From: Branchiostoma floridae
Lineage: Eukaryota > Chordata > Leptocardii > Amphioxiformes > Branchiostomatidae
Length of the DNA stretch: 64,000 nucleotides
Direction: 5' to 3'
NCBI RefSeq assembly: GCF_000003815.2
Contig: NC_049988.1
Location: 15,501,296 to 15,565,295, forward strand
Positions 12,585 through 21,695 of this stretch are shown one piece after another. How positions within the stretch are numbered: the stretch's first letter is position 1; every line of letters starts with the position of its first letter. The translations under genes were made by a program, and so were the position numbers. A model generated the notes under the pieces. The model saw only the letters and a list, made by a program, of their open reading frames with translations. It did not search any database and was not told the DNA's origin.

Positions 12585-14571
12585 TAAACCATATTTGGTT
12601 TGTGCATTCAGATGTTCACCAATCATAGAGAGTGGCCAATAAAAGTGTACTAGCGATGACACCAACAACATGTACTGGAGCGTGGACTCAGTTAGTCACG
12701 CCATATTCACCTGTCCATACATATTATATTCATGATGACAATGTCTTATTCCGGTATCATGTATCCCGGGGCTGGATTACTGAATAAGGCTATGGGTGTA
12801 CTGAGTAGGGCTATGATCACGAGTACTGGATAGAGCTATGATCATGAGTACTAGATAGGGCTATGGTTACTTGATAGAGCTGTGATCATGAGTACTGGAT
12901 AGAGCTATGGGTACTGGGCAGAGCTATGGGTACGGGATTGGGCTATGGGTACTGGATAGGGCTATGATCATGAGTATTGGATAGGGCTATAATCATGAGT
13001 ACTGGATAGAGCCAACGGGTTTTGGATGGGATTGTCGCCTTCGGGCCTTCCCAACCCGGGAACTGGCCGGATAGCTTTCGGAAACGAAAAAAAATGTGAC
13101 AACAAAGGCAACAAAACATACAGAACATACAGCATAATATGTGCATATTTAATGGTAAAGAGTTTCATTTTTCCATTCTACAAACATCCCGGCCAGGCCC
13201 CTTTTCGGAAATGGGAGCTAAGCCTAACAAGGGGCACGATAGAGCACAAAGGTGTGACCAACACTTACCATAACATCTCCAGGGTACGGTCGCAGTACAG
13301 AGACACAGGCTGCAGGTTTCGTTCACTGCTGCTGCTACCCCATCCCGGCACGAGCACAGGTCCGGAGGGGTGGTGATGTTCCGGCACAGAGAGGACGCGA
13401 CCAGTGGTAGACACACCAACAGGACTGCGGTAGTTTCAACAGGAACGATTGTCAAGATAGATGCAAACTAAAGAGGCCTTTCTGTGAACATCTAATATTT
13501 GGTAGTGTTCAGTACAAGCGATGGATATATTCACAACAGTAAGAAACATATAGTCAAAGTTAAAATCAGAGGACAGCTTTGTTTACAAGCCTAAATAGAT
13601 ATGTCCTTGGAACTGAATATTTCTCATGATTGTTAACAGGCCTGTCCTTGGTACTGAACACCTCTAGCACTTGTAAACAACAGACCTGTCCTTGGTACTG
13701 AACACTTTTTATACTTGTAAATAACCCTGTCCTTGGTACTGAACACTGTTCACACTTGTAAACAAACCTGTCGTTAGTACTGAACGATTCTCACGCTTGT
13801 TAACAGACCTGTCCTTGGTACTGAACACCTCTAGCACTTGTAAACAATAGACCTGTCCTTGGTACTGAACACTTTTTATACTTGTAAATAACCCTGTCCT
13901 TGGTACTGAACACTGTTCACACTTGTAAACAAACCTGTCGTTAGTACTGAACGATTCTCACGCTTGTTAACAGGCCTGTCCTTGGTACTGAACACCTCTA
14001 GCACTTGTAAACAATAGACCTGTCCTTGGTACTGAACACTTTTTATACTTGTAAATAACCCTGTCCTTGGTACTGAACACTGTTCACACTTGTAAACAAA
14101 CCTGTCGTTAGTACTGAACGATTCGCACGCTTGTTAACAGACCTGTCCTTGGTACTGAACATTTCAGTAAGGAAAGGGTGAGTGGCTGCCTTTTGGAACG
14201 TCCATTTGTCATCTCTAACCCTTATCGACGATCATCAATATATATAACTACTGTATAGGTTCTTCTTTATCCATGTGACATTTATTTATTCCGCACATGG
14301 TCAACTTACAGATACACATTAATGATGAAAATAGACTTAGTATGCATTTTTGAAGCATACCAACATGCTTACCAATACTACTGCCTGCTATCATTAACCA
14401 TTGTCTCATTTCTTTTGTATAGGGCTATATTCATCTTTTCTACAGCATTTCACAGCCTCTAAGAGATCTCAACACCATTTGATAAATCATACAAAATATC
14501 AATGAATATGTGTCAAACATGGAAACAAATAGAAGTGTTGGCTTACCTGTAAGGACCAGTAATTTGTCCAT
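1..14571 (-). CDS. Gene A: polycystin-1-like receptor, N-terminal 954 codons (3' part outside window)
   Basis: Spliced gene read from 14571 leftwards. Exons, first to last: 14547-14571, 13269-13424, 12052-12235, 11382-11629, 10813-10954, 10293-10377, 8996-9148, 8266-8509, 7523-7739, 6835-7015, 5127-5334, 4089-4231, 3672-3779, 3182-3358, 2318-2443, 1839-1950, 1293-1378, 696-815, 97-243. Every junction has an AG acceptor and GT donor and the phases agree throughout (2862 nt, 954 codons, no stop). Exon order, phases and several exact lengths (85, 143, 108, 177, 126, 86 nt) match genes C and D, which is the main evidence. The product begins with a signal peptide, then a Cys-rich segment, a discoidin-like domain and a REJ region. 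The lectin-kringle cassette found in C and D is absent. GPS, PLAT and channel parts would lie left of position 1. Predicted to be a cell-surface receptor-like subunit. Confidence 0.88.
97..7739 (-). CDS. Gene A exons 9-19: REJ region continuation
   Basis: Eleven exons from 7523-7739 down to 97-243. Conserved blocks shared with C/D include SAC/GCG--LG, RVSVDITAEGLPPA, ENCNP (TNCNPENH in C/D), GNYTIR, EKFCIVCE (DQFCVTCD), DELGPLSTNIRYEFIPDGV, PMVDIPPG, LLVTAFPDS and NFEALDVLDDI. Exon 7523-7739 starts V-V-S-G-G and directly follows the YPDPP exon in phase 1. Sequence is more diverged than C versus D, so A is the outgroup of the trio. Exon 97-243 ends GEVGVQ at an intact donor, so the gene continues off the edge. 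Confidence 0.82.
327..577. mobile_element. MITE family 1, full copy, TTAA-flanked
   Basis: Terminal inverted repeats of about 30 bp (TTAAGGTGGACTCT at the left end; its complement ending CCACCTTAA at the right) enclose an AT-rich core with ATTTAGATATTGCGTAATAC. TTAA sits at both ends. Non-coding, about 250 bp. Located in a gene A intron. Confidence 0.75.
2822..2895 (+). tRNA. tRNA-Ile with GAT anticodon
   Basis: A full cloverleaf can be drawn. The acceptor stem is GGCCGGT with GCTGGCC (two G-U pairs). The D-arm is GCTC...GAGC, the anticodon stem TCGTG/CGCGA with loop CTGATAA, and the T-arm GCGGG/CCCGT with loop TTCGACC. The discriminator is A. Anticodon GAT is at 2856-2858. A Pol III T-run (TTTT) follows at 2905-2908. 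There is no intron. The body closely resembles metazoan tRNA-Ile(AAT), from which it differs at position 34. It lies in an intron of gene A on the opposite strand. Confidence 0.93.
3812..4058. repeat. (GA)n/(GACA)n and (CA)n microsatellite
   Basis: Runs of GAGA and GACAGA followed by ACACAC and AAAC. Accounts for the long Ser/Leu-, Arg/Glu- and Cys/Val-rich reading frames here. In a gene A intron. Confidence 0.95.
4858..5107. mobile_element. MITE family 2 copy, directly after gene A exon 11
   Basis: About 250 bp with ends resembling CCCCTTTCCACTAGGACGGC / its complement GCCGTCCTAGTGGAAAGGGG. The core has AATTTGACAGATC and a TTTGTGTGTTTTG stretch. The right end lies about 20 bp from the exon 11 donor at 5127. 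Confidence 0.65.
5350..5960 (+). repeat. Dispersed repeat in gene A intron 11
   Basis: Partner of 53232-53870. No ORF of note inside. It fills most of the intron between exons 5127-5334 and 6835-7015. Confidence 0.4.
6376..6625. mobile_element. MITE family 1, second copy
   Basis: Same termini and core as 327-577 (GCACCGGTGCGGCACTGCGG; core with AGATATTGCGTAATACG). In a gene A intron. Confidence 0.75.
7743..8001. repeat. (ATGA)n microsatellite
   Basis: About 60 tetramers of AATG/AGTG. Occupies the gene A intron at the point where genes C and D hold the lectin-kringle cassette. Confidence 0.95.
8090..8246. repeat. Inverted repeat in gene A intron 8
   Basis: CCTTTATACGCGGGGTAACC at left pairs with GGTTACCCCGCGGATAAAGG at right. 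Arms include AGGGATATTTCA-like sequence. A half copy lies at 8634-8710. MITE-like. Confidence 0.6.
8266..10954 (-). CDS. Gene A exons 5-8: linker and start of REJ region
   Basis: Exons 10813-10954, 10293-10377, 8996-9148 and 8266-8509. They match gene C exons 4-7 and gene D exons 6-9 in order and phase. Shared signatures are QPCYVTVDIHEG, DNPLQVHASG (DNPLQVP in C), LPAKTMPLGLF and VSTGVAQTWL (VSVGVAQTYV in C/D). The last of these runs into DSYDPNGLVNSDQFHYNWSC, which resembles the D-S-SYDPD----F-W-C core at the start of REJ domains. Exon 8 ends in phase 1 (YPDPP then G). This is the junction at which genes C and D carry the lectin-kringle cassette. The intron down to 7740 was read on both strands and holds only an ATTC-type microsatellite and an inverted repeat. 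Confidence 0.82.
9227..9327. repeat. (CA)n microsatellite
   Basis: Nearly pure ACACAC with occasional AAAC/GCAC interruptions. Confidence 0.95.
9510..9709. mobile_element. MITE family 1, internally deleted copy
   Basis: Left terminus shortened (jumps from CTCACTGCACTTG to the core), right terminus complete to CCACCTTAA. Confidence 0.65.
11041..11365. repeat. (CA)n array with a duplicated 60-bp flank
   Basis: CA runs at about 11090-11165 and 11268-11300 are each followed by CCGTTAGAGAGAGAGGGAGT ... GACACCACTGCTGACTAG. This is a direct duplication with a period of about 138 bp. Confidence 0.85.
11382..12235 (-). CDS. Gene A exons 3-4: discoidin-like (F5/8 type C) domain
   Basis: Exons 12052-12235 and 11382-11629 encode one domain of about 144 residues. 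Visible signatures are AYASPPWFALDGSPDTMWVP, then HWIIVDMQQPY, DFVLELSRTDPYVWQVLES and a closing YWRITFTSTTGYPVWIWDF followed by CFFGH. This is the usual discoidin pattern of A-DG-T-W, W--VDL and a C-terminal Y-R-----TGY-----E/D--FYG. Genes C and D encode the whole domain in one 444-nt exon, so an intron was gained in A or lost in C/D. Such domains commonly bind phospholipid or glycans; the ligand here is unknown. Confidence 0.85.
12370..12582. repeat. (CA)n microsatellite
   Basis: Two CA tracts separated by about 60 bp of degenerate sequence. In gene A intron 2. Confidence 0.95.
12783..13020. repeat. Minisatellite with GGGCTATG / GTACTGGATA units
   Basis: Short units of about 20-30 bp mixing AGGGCTATGATCATGAGTAC and AGAGCTATGGGTACTGG repeat roughly ten times. 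In gene A intron 2. Confidence 0.8.
13040..13225. mobile_element. MITE family 3 copy in gene A intron 2
   Basis: CCCGGGAACTGGCCGGATAG at left and ATCCCGGCCAGGCCCC at right with AT-rich core. It ends about 45 bp before exon 2. Confidence 0.6.
13269..14571 (-). CDS. Gene A exons 1-2: signal peptide and Cys-rich N-terminus
   Basis: Exon 1 (14547-14571) is 25 nt and encodes MDKLLVLT plus one base. Exon 2 (13269-13424) continues in phase 1 with VLLVCLPLVASSLCRN, giving a hydrophobic core followed by a small-residue cleavage region (VASS/LC). About eight cysteines follow in a short segment ending WRCYG. Genes C and D have the same two-exon design (28 nt plus 159 nt, start MTKLLFGIT), which supports the start choice. 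The intron between the two exons holds the 167-bp satellite described separately. Confidence 0.85.
13641..14141. repeat. 167-bp higher-order tandem repeat, three units
   Basis: CCTGTCCTTGGTACTGAACA CCTC recurs at 13641, 13808, 13975 and 14142, a constant 167-bp period. Each unit contains four diverged subunits of about 42 bp, each with the TGTCCTTGGTACTGAACA core (one has TCGTTAGTACTGAACG) and a CTTGTAAACAA-like end. In gene A intron 1. Confidence 0.9.
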
Positions 14572-15115
14572 ATCAGTCTTGACCAGTGCTCTTCTCAACG
14601 TTAAATGACTGACTGCTCCAGTATAGTGTGGATATGGATGGGCAAAGTACTTCCCTCCTTTTAGAATGTGCGTTGGATGTAAATAATAGGCATAAAGTGC
14701 GGACTATAATCCATAAAGGATGGCCTTCCAGGTGAATGTTTTTTATTGTGTACATCGAATACGCTCTCTTCGCAAATAGGGCTGAATTGAAAGGAGCTTA
14801 CAATAGGGGCTAACTTGCAAGGGTATGGAGTGGCTGTCCTTCGGCGCTAACATACGTAACCTCAGTAATTGCCCCAGGTACGGCCAAAGGACTGTATCTT
14901 TTGAACTGGTAAATTTTTTAACGTGCTCTCCTCAAACACGGGAACTCCGGTTTAACTTCCTATCCCAGTGACAAAGCTAAGTACTCATTTTTCGTCTGAC
15001 TGAAGTGAAGAAAGTCGTGTGATATGCCATCTCATGGAAGTAATGCTCTCTTTAGCGACAAAGTACTATGAACATGTGTCAGTGATCCCATATCGTCATC
15101 TTCTAATGCCGGCAT

Positions 15116-15311
15116 ATGGCTTATGTCCCATTTCCGAAACGGGGTCCGGCCGAAAACGAAAAATAAGAGGGTTCACTAATTATAAGAAACATATACAAAT
15201 TATGCTCCAGACTATTGCTTTTACGTTCGGTTTGCTTTGTTGCCTTTAATATCATATTTTTCGTTTCCGAAAGCTACCCGGCCGGGGCCCGGGTTGGGAC
15301 CTAGGCATAAG
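15116..15311. mobile_element. MITE family 3 copy
   Basis: GGCTTATGTCCCATTTCCGA at left and GGGACCTAGGCATAA at right, with CCGGCCG blocks and CGTTTCCGAAAGCTACCCGG. Confidence 0.65.
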
Positions 15312-15699
15312 AAAACATTTCTGGGACACCTTTTCCGAATGCTGTCACCAGAGGCTTCCATTCGATGAAAACGTACGTGTATGCCACAGACATGTGCTCT
15401 TTATTGCTTCTTGCGATTTGTCCGCTAATGGTTGTTGCCACATCTATTATAGTGCACATTATAATTGAAGGCTGCACACTGTAAATGGACGATATTTGCT
15501 TTTATGATTCATAAATATTTTATTCATTCGACCATGTTTGTGTGATACCGCAACGCAACAAGTGACAAAACATTGCCAATAAAGTCCTTGCAACAGAGGG
15601 CACTTGTTTTATTACCTTAAAAGCCCATAACAGGACTCTACATTTAATGCTGAATCATCGTAAAAGCACACCATAAGGATGGCGTCGGCAACCTGTTAG

Positions 15700-15840
15700 T
15701 GTTATGACAACATCGGCCGCAAGGAGGCGTAATCAGCGAACTGTAACAAACAACAAGAGACGATACTGCTGGATTTATATAAGATTTTAATCAGACGCTT
15801 CGAACAGCGCCCGCTGTTTTTCATCAGTGAATTGAAAATA
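15700..15840 (-). mobile_element. Penelope-like terminal-repeat remnant with hammerhead-like motif
   Basis: On the minus strand CTGATGA (plus 15821-15827) is followed by an AACAGC/GCTGTT hairpin, then CGAAGCGTC and TGATTAAAATCTTATATAAA. This order resembles the hammerhead core (CUGAUGA, stem II, GAAA) reported in Penelope-like terminal repeats, with GAAG in place of GAAA. Probably a degraded copy. Confidence 0.4.
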
Positions 15841-16184
15841 AAAGTACACAAATCTTGCGGAACAAGAATTCTTCTTATGTTCTAAATATCCTGGATGATT
15901 AATCTTCACAAACGTAACAACAAGAAACGTATATTATTGGTGTGCTGACCTATTTGCTGATGATACTTATGATAAGATAGAAAGATTTCAATCTTATATT
16001 TTTTAATGATGAATACAGCAATCACTTCCACTCTGACTCATTGGCAGATGTTATCAAGTTGTGCAAGACCTTCAAATTTTTCAATGACGCACTGAGTAAT
16101 CACATGGTTCGGAAACCACGTAGCTACCAAGGACAAACTGTTATAAGGGCCATATAACAATACGCGTGTCCAACGGCGTCCAAC

Positions 16185-16370
16185 TGCGCGTGCGCAGGTC
16201 AAAGGTGAAGGCCCCTGAGATGTAAACAACGCACTATTATACAAACCGACCGAAGGTGTTCGTGTATATATATATATAGGGAGAGAGACATGTAAAAAGC
16301 ATGGCTGAGACAAGAACTGTTTACAAGTTAGGGGCCTTTACCTTTGACCTGTACGTACGCAGATGGATTC
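16185..16370. mobile_element. Inverted-repeat element family 4, intergenic copy
   Basis: TGCGCAGGTCAAAGGTGAAG near the left and GGGGCCTTTACCTTTGACCT near the right form the arms. Confidence 0.6.
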
Positions 16371-17978
16371 ATGAACATACTTACTCCAGGTTGGCGTATG
16401 GAGATGGCGTGTTTTCAAGGTTATTAATCGCATGGCAAGTCATTGGTACTTGCACTCGGACAAAATTCCTATGAGGCATTCGAATCCCCAATGATGCAAC
16501 AGTTCGTATTACCAAGGCACCGCCCACATACGTCAGCCCTAGCAACCAAGGACATTTGCGTTCTAGTTATCCAAACTAAGTTGACAGGCGGAGCATCTGG
16601 ACTAACATTTGTTTCATGATTTGACAAATAGAAAGTAATTTGCCGTTTGGAAATATCGCCTTTTGTGTTGGTGAACAACAATACATCAATTCTACTGCAT
16701 ACTAATGTTTGATGAGTGCTTTTATTGTGATGTTTTTTTCTTGAAGGCTTTAATTAGCATTTCTAAGGTCGCTCTAGTCAACCCTGGGCGCTGCATACAC
16801 ACGCATTCAGGCAAAAAAAACCCCGCTTGTTCGATGTATATTGTATGACACACAGTGTGGCCAAGCATGTGATCCTCTGTGCCCTTGAAGAGATGCTTGC
16901 TGTTAGAATGGGTAATTTTCGGTCATTCCATTAATGATGCTGTTGAAATGAGTCATTTTCGGTCAGTGATCATGAGTTTATTTGGTAAGCGAGCAAGTAA
17001 GGACGAACGGCTGAAATATTAATGAGAATCCACTTTATTTTAGATACGAGCGTCGTATGTCGAAGATTGAAAGGTTTGTATGATATGACATGGGGGTCAT
17101 CTTCAGCACTTATTCTACCGAAGCGCCTAATTTACCAGTTGTGGTATTTTCATACGAAAACAGACGTAATAACTACTGGGCAAACTGCAAAATATTTGAG
17201 TAATCAGCATAAAATTTATGAAAAAAATATGACATCGCACAGAGGGCAAGGATTTACATGGGTACCATAAACATATGGTTGGTATTTCACGGCATGAATA
17301 TTCAAGTAAGACATCACATCATGACTCCACCCATGTCAGAAGGTCAGCATACATGTTACCGCTATCAAAAGGAAGCATAAAAATAAACACAGTTACACAC
17401 GATAGTCATACAACGCCTGATACAAAACATTTTCAGACCATATTTTAATGGGCATATTTGCAAGAACAATAACATACAACATCTGCATTCTCGATACAAA
17501 ACCAATGATACAGATATTGAGTTTGTCTTTATTTGATAAGACTTTAAAACATTCTTATAGAATGTCATATAGACGTAACATTCTTAAACCGAGGTAGGCA
17601 ATAATGGTCTTAGCTTTACGTATAACATAACGTGATAACAGCGTAATGATAATGATAATCAATTTTTAGCACATTTTCAATCTATTGTTTGGGGGATTAA
17701 CATATATACATGAACAATAGTATAAAATTTCAGTACAAAAGAAGAAAATACACACACATATTGGGTTACAATGTACATATGTTGTACTAGTAGATGAATC
17801 TCATACTTATTCAGCTAAATTGATTATAACTTTTAATTCTATCAAAATGAATTATAGATTCCTTTGAAAATATAACAAAACTTGGGTGAAAAGCACACCA
17901 AAAGCTACAGACCAACTGACGTAACGCCTAAAATTTATGACAATGTGATAGTTGGATCATACAATCTGTTTATTCGGT

Positions 17979-20900
17979 CTATAGTCTATTCGGGTCGTCA
18001 AGTTCGTGAAGAAAAACTGCAAATTTGTTCAGATTCTTAGGATCAGGCGCCTCTGTCTTGACAGTTTTCTTCGGCTTTCGTTTTCTGACCTCTGAAAGAG
18101 TGTGCTTCGCTTTGTCTACTGTCTCGGAGGTTGAATCCTTTACAAATGCGACCATCTGTAAGTCATCTGTGTTTGGATCCTGACTTTCCTCGGCGTACAC
18201 GTCCATGATAATGGTCATAAACATGCTCAGTAATATGAACTGCATGACAGCCTGATAGGTGAAGAACATCGCAGGGCCGAGAATATAGTGGCCATCGACG
18301 AGAGCATCGAAATCAAAACTACCTAACATCATGGTACACAGGCTGGTCAGACTGGTCAGGATGTTCTTGTAATCCTGGAGTTTGATGCCGAACAGAAGAT
18401 TCCCCATCTGTGTAAAGGCCATGAGAATGATACCAGCTACGAAGAAGAACTTCATAACTGGGTCAAAAGACTTTTTGATCGTCATGCTTAGAGCATAAAC
18501 GTGTGAGTTGAACCGTAAGAGCCGAATGAGCTTTAACGTAGCGCAGCAAATGAGAAATGCTAGCAGGTAGGTGTAAATTTGAAACCAGTTCACTGCGCTT
18601 TTGTAGATCTCAAACACGGTGTTTCCAGAGCGACGTTGTTCAGCGGCTTCTTCGATGATGCCTTGTGCGTTGAAGTAGACCCCAAGACTTCCGAAACCAA
18701 TGACGATGACCGAGAGTTCCACCCAGCTCCAAAACTCACCCAGGTACTCAAGTGGTCTGGCTAGCAGGCTCTTGGCTGCAACGACACAAAATACACTCAT
18801 CAACTGATGATTTGTGCTCGTGACGACAGAGACGGTGGAAATCTTTTTACCTTTGCTAAGAAGGTTATGCTTTTGGCAGTGACTGTGTCTTTGTGATTTG
18901 TGACTGAACAACGTAAATCCACAAGCTATGGAAGGATTGTTATGAGGTGTATTATGTGATTATGTGTTGAAGAGATATTTTTGGGCCCCTGATGGCTTTC
19001 CTTGCTACTGCATTGGAATGTATAAGTTTGAAAGCTGCTATTCATCTTTTAAAGAAAAAAATACGTTTATCAATGAAAGGAAATAACATTTGAGGTACTT
19101 TCTGTCTCACCTTCTTTAACGACGAAGAAAAGCAGAAATGCCGTCAGCAAAGCCCGTAGTGCCAGCAGGAGGATGGCATCGTGTTGGATGAGCCTCAGAG
19201 ATACAACCTCTCCACTGGTAAAGGCAGCTCCGAGCTGAGTGAACTCCACCACTAGCGACACCACGGAGAACAGGTTGGCATGTGGGTTGTAGAGGATCAG
19301 CTCCACGAAGACGGCACGGGTTCGCTCGTCCAGCCAGTTGTACTGCTCCAGGTAGGCTGACAATGCTGCACTTGAAGTCAGTGTCGTTCCCAGTGCTGTT
19401 GTGTACCCACCACCGAGGTACGTGCCATGTGTTCCGAAGAACGGGAAGCCTGGTAAAGCAAACGCAATGTTAATGCGTGCTTGGTGTATTTCTAAAATAT
19501 GTCTCTAGCAATTAGAGCTTTTTTATATTTATTGTTAAGGTTTTCAAAAACAAGACACATTGATGTCCTTGATAATCACATGTTCATAAAGTTTCTGCTG
19601 ATAGATTTAGTTTCATAAGGTCAATGGAATAACACCCGGTGTTCACATAAAAGACATAAGAATAAACTCACTGTCACTCAGAGACACAAATGTGAAGTTC
19701 CACGGCGTATCTTGACCCGTAAGAGGAGGTGGTGTGGGGATGGCAGTAGAGTTGTCGGTGTCATTGTACGGAATCCACCCCTGTGGTTAAACACATCAAT
19801 TGCTTCAGTGATATTCTATTACTGATCAGCCTTAAAAGTTGGTAAAAATGCCAAACAAAGACGAAATATACTGACGGAGAGACAGACCAAAAACAACATC
19901 TCTTTGAATCAGTAGCCTCTTCTATAATGACTCGGACTGTCATGTCTGATTAGAGACTAATTGCATCACCTCTGAACTCTACATCCTGCCACTACCAGTC
20001 TGGTTTTCGGGTGACCTCATCGTCCTATTAATTCCTGACAGTACATCCAAATAACTGCGGGCAGACATCAACCCAAACGCACATCGAAAACATTTTCACA
20101 GAGGCAAAAAACATTGCCTGGTATGGATTGTCGCGCGTACGCATGGAAATTTGGAAATTGATTAGTCCAGAAAAATGATAGCTACAACCTTTAAAGTAGG
20201 AGGCAATTGTAAAACATTAGTGTATGATAATATTCGATGTCTTTATCTATGAAAATGTATGTAGACATGTACAATTACCTGCATGTAGTCTTCAGTATCC
20301 GCCTTCAGATTGGCGAAAGCGACGGTACACCGTGGTGCAAAGGATCGCATCTTCTCAGGTGTCTTGCAGAGCTGACCTGCAGTTGTAAGTAACAAGTGTT
20401 TGGTAATCGTTTTCTTACTATCTGAGGAGACAATAGTGACCCTGTATTGCACTGTATTGTAAATTCCTGTAATGATTATAAAGTTACGAGACAAACTCTT
20501 TCTTACCTGGTATCAGCCGGACCTGTCTAAGTTGTGCCGTGCCGAGTTGATGAGTTAACAAGTCCGGAAGTACCATGTCACTGGGGTAGGCTTCCCCGTT
20601 GTACCAGTCTTGTGAGTGTGTGGCTGGAATCAGGCTGTCTGTTACCCATTCCCAGAATGAAGGGATGTCCTTGATCTGAAAGGGAAAAAGTTTATGTTGT
20701 TTGTGAATTTCAAGAGCCATTGTTTGTTTGTTTGTCTGTTAGTTTGTCTTGCTATGTGTATAAAACGTAGAAATTGTGTAACAGGAGACCTGTAGTTCAA
20801 AGATGTTTCCATGGGTTTGGCCCGAATCAAAACTCACATGGAGGCAGGGAAATGGATGAACAGAATTCACCAAAAAAAGAATATATGAAACTAAAGGTAT

Positions 20901-21695
20901 TCTACGTGTTGAAATTAAGATGAAAGTTGTTTATGTTTGACTTACATCTGGAAGCTCGTCCGCGCTTCCGAACACGTGCTCCTTGACGTTCTGTGTCATG
21001 TAGAAGCCCAGCGGGCTCCGTTCTTGGTACGCCGTGAGCATGATCACCGTCACGAACAGGCCGAACACAAGCACCTCCAGCACAGCCGCACGCCGTTTGC
21101 GTTTCTCTGCGCTCCTGGCTCTGGCTTCCGCTAGTTCCGACTCATCTGGTGGTGATGTGGTTCGCTCTTCATCTAGAGACTAATATGTAAAACTTTTAGT
21201 ATATTCAATGTAAACAAGACGAGACGTACAACTATAGGCAAGGTACATAGTGACTCAATGATACAGTATTAGGAGGGGGCTTACTTCAGAATCAGGAGCA
21301 TACTTTGGTGCTCGGCTCATCCCCATGTAGCGCATCCAGCCAGTTGCACTGCCAAACCGACGGCCAGACTGAACTTCGTCAACCTGTTGGATAGAGGAGA
21401 ATCACAGCTTATAAACGTAGAGCATCGTGTCCCTCTCTCTCAAACACATCTCTCTCTCTCTGTCTCTCTCTCTGTCTCTGTCTCTCTCTCTGTCTCTCTC
21501 TCTGTCTCTCTCTCTGTCTCTCTCTCTGTCTCTCTCTTTCTCTCTCAAACACATCAATCGATTGCTTGCCTTGATCGAAAAATCCAAGTTTGCTATATAC
21601 GTGATAGAATGTTAGGTTACCTGAACATCGGGTTGTAAATATTCCTCGTCGTCTTCCACTGGCGCGGGAGGTGGATCTTCGTCTTCGATAGGTTT
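17979..21695 (-). CDS. Gene C exons 34-41: polycystin channel half (TOP domain, spans 6-11) and C-terminal tail
   Basis: Exons 21621-21695, 21285-21383, 20946-21179, 20507-20675, 20279-20376, 19672-19780, 19111-19449 and 17979-18775. Span 6 is VLEVLVFGLFVTVIMLTAYQ. The extracellular polycystin (TOP) domain contains FWEWVTDSLIP, LRQVRLIPG, GWIPYNDTDNST, and FVELILYNPHANLFSVVSLV, a polycystin hallmark. Spans 7-11 follow, with a pore-region candidate FGIKLQDYKNILTSLTSLCT then MMLGSFDFDAL. The cytoplasmic tail is about 75 residues, Lys-rich and without an obvious coiled coil. It ends at a TAG at 17979-17981. Plus-strand TTTATT at about 17529 could be a polyadenylation signal. Confidence 0.93.

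Larger units (their letters stand above)
14572..17978. other. Intergenic region between gene C 3' end and gene A 5' end
   Basis: No gene seen. Holds a GC-rich-ended MITE (15116-15311), a Penelope-like terminal motif (15700-15840) and an inverted-repeat element (16185-16370). From about 16700 to 17978 I see only AT-rich sequence, probably including the gene C 3' UTR. Gene A's promoter should lie just above 14571; no TATA box is evident. Confidence 0.55.

Noticed and set aside
13641-14141. Regularly spaced repeats as a CRISPR array
   Set aside because: Repeats and intervening sequence are both tandemly conserved at 42/167 bp, there are no unique spacers, and the context is a eukaryotic intron.
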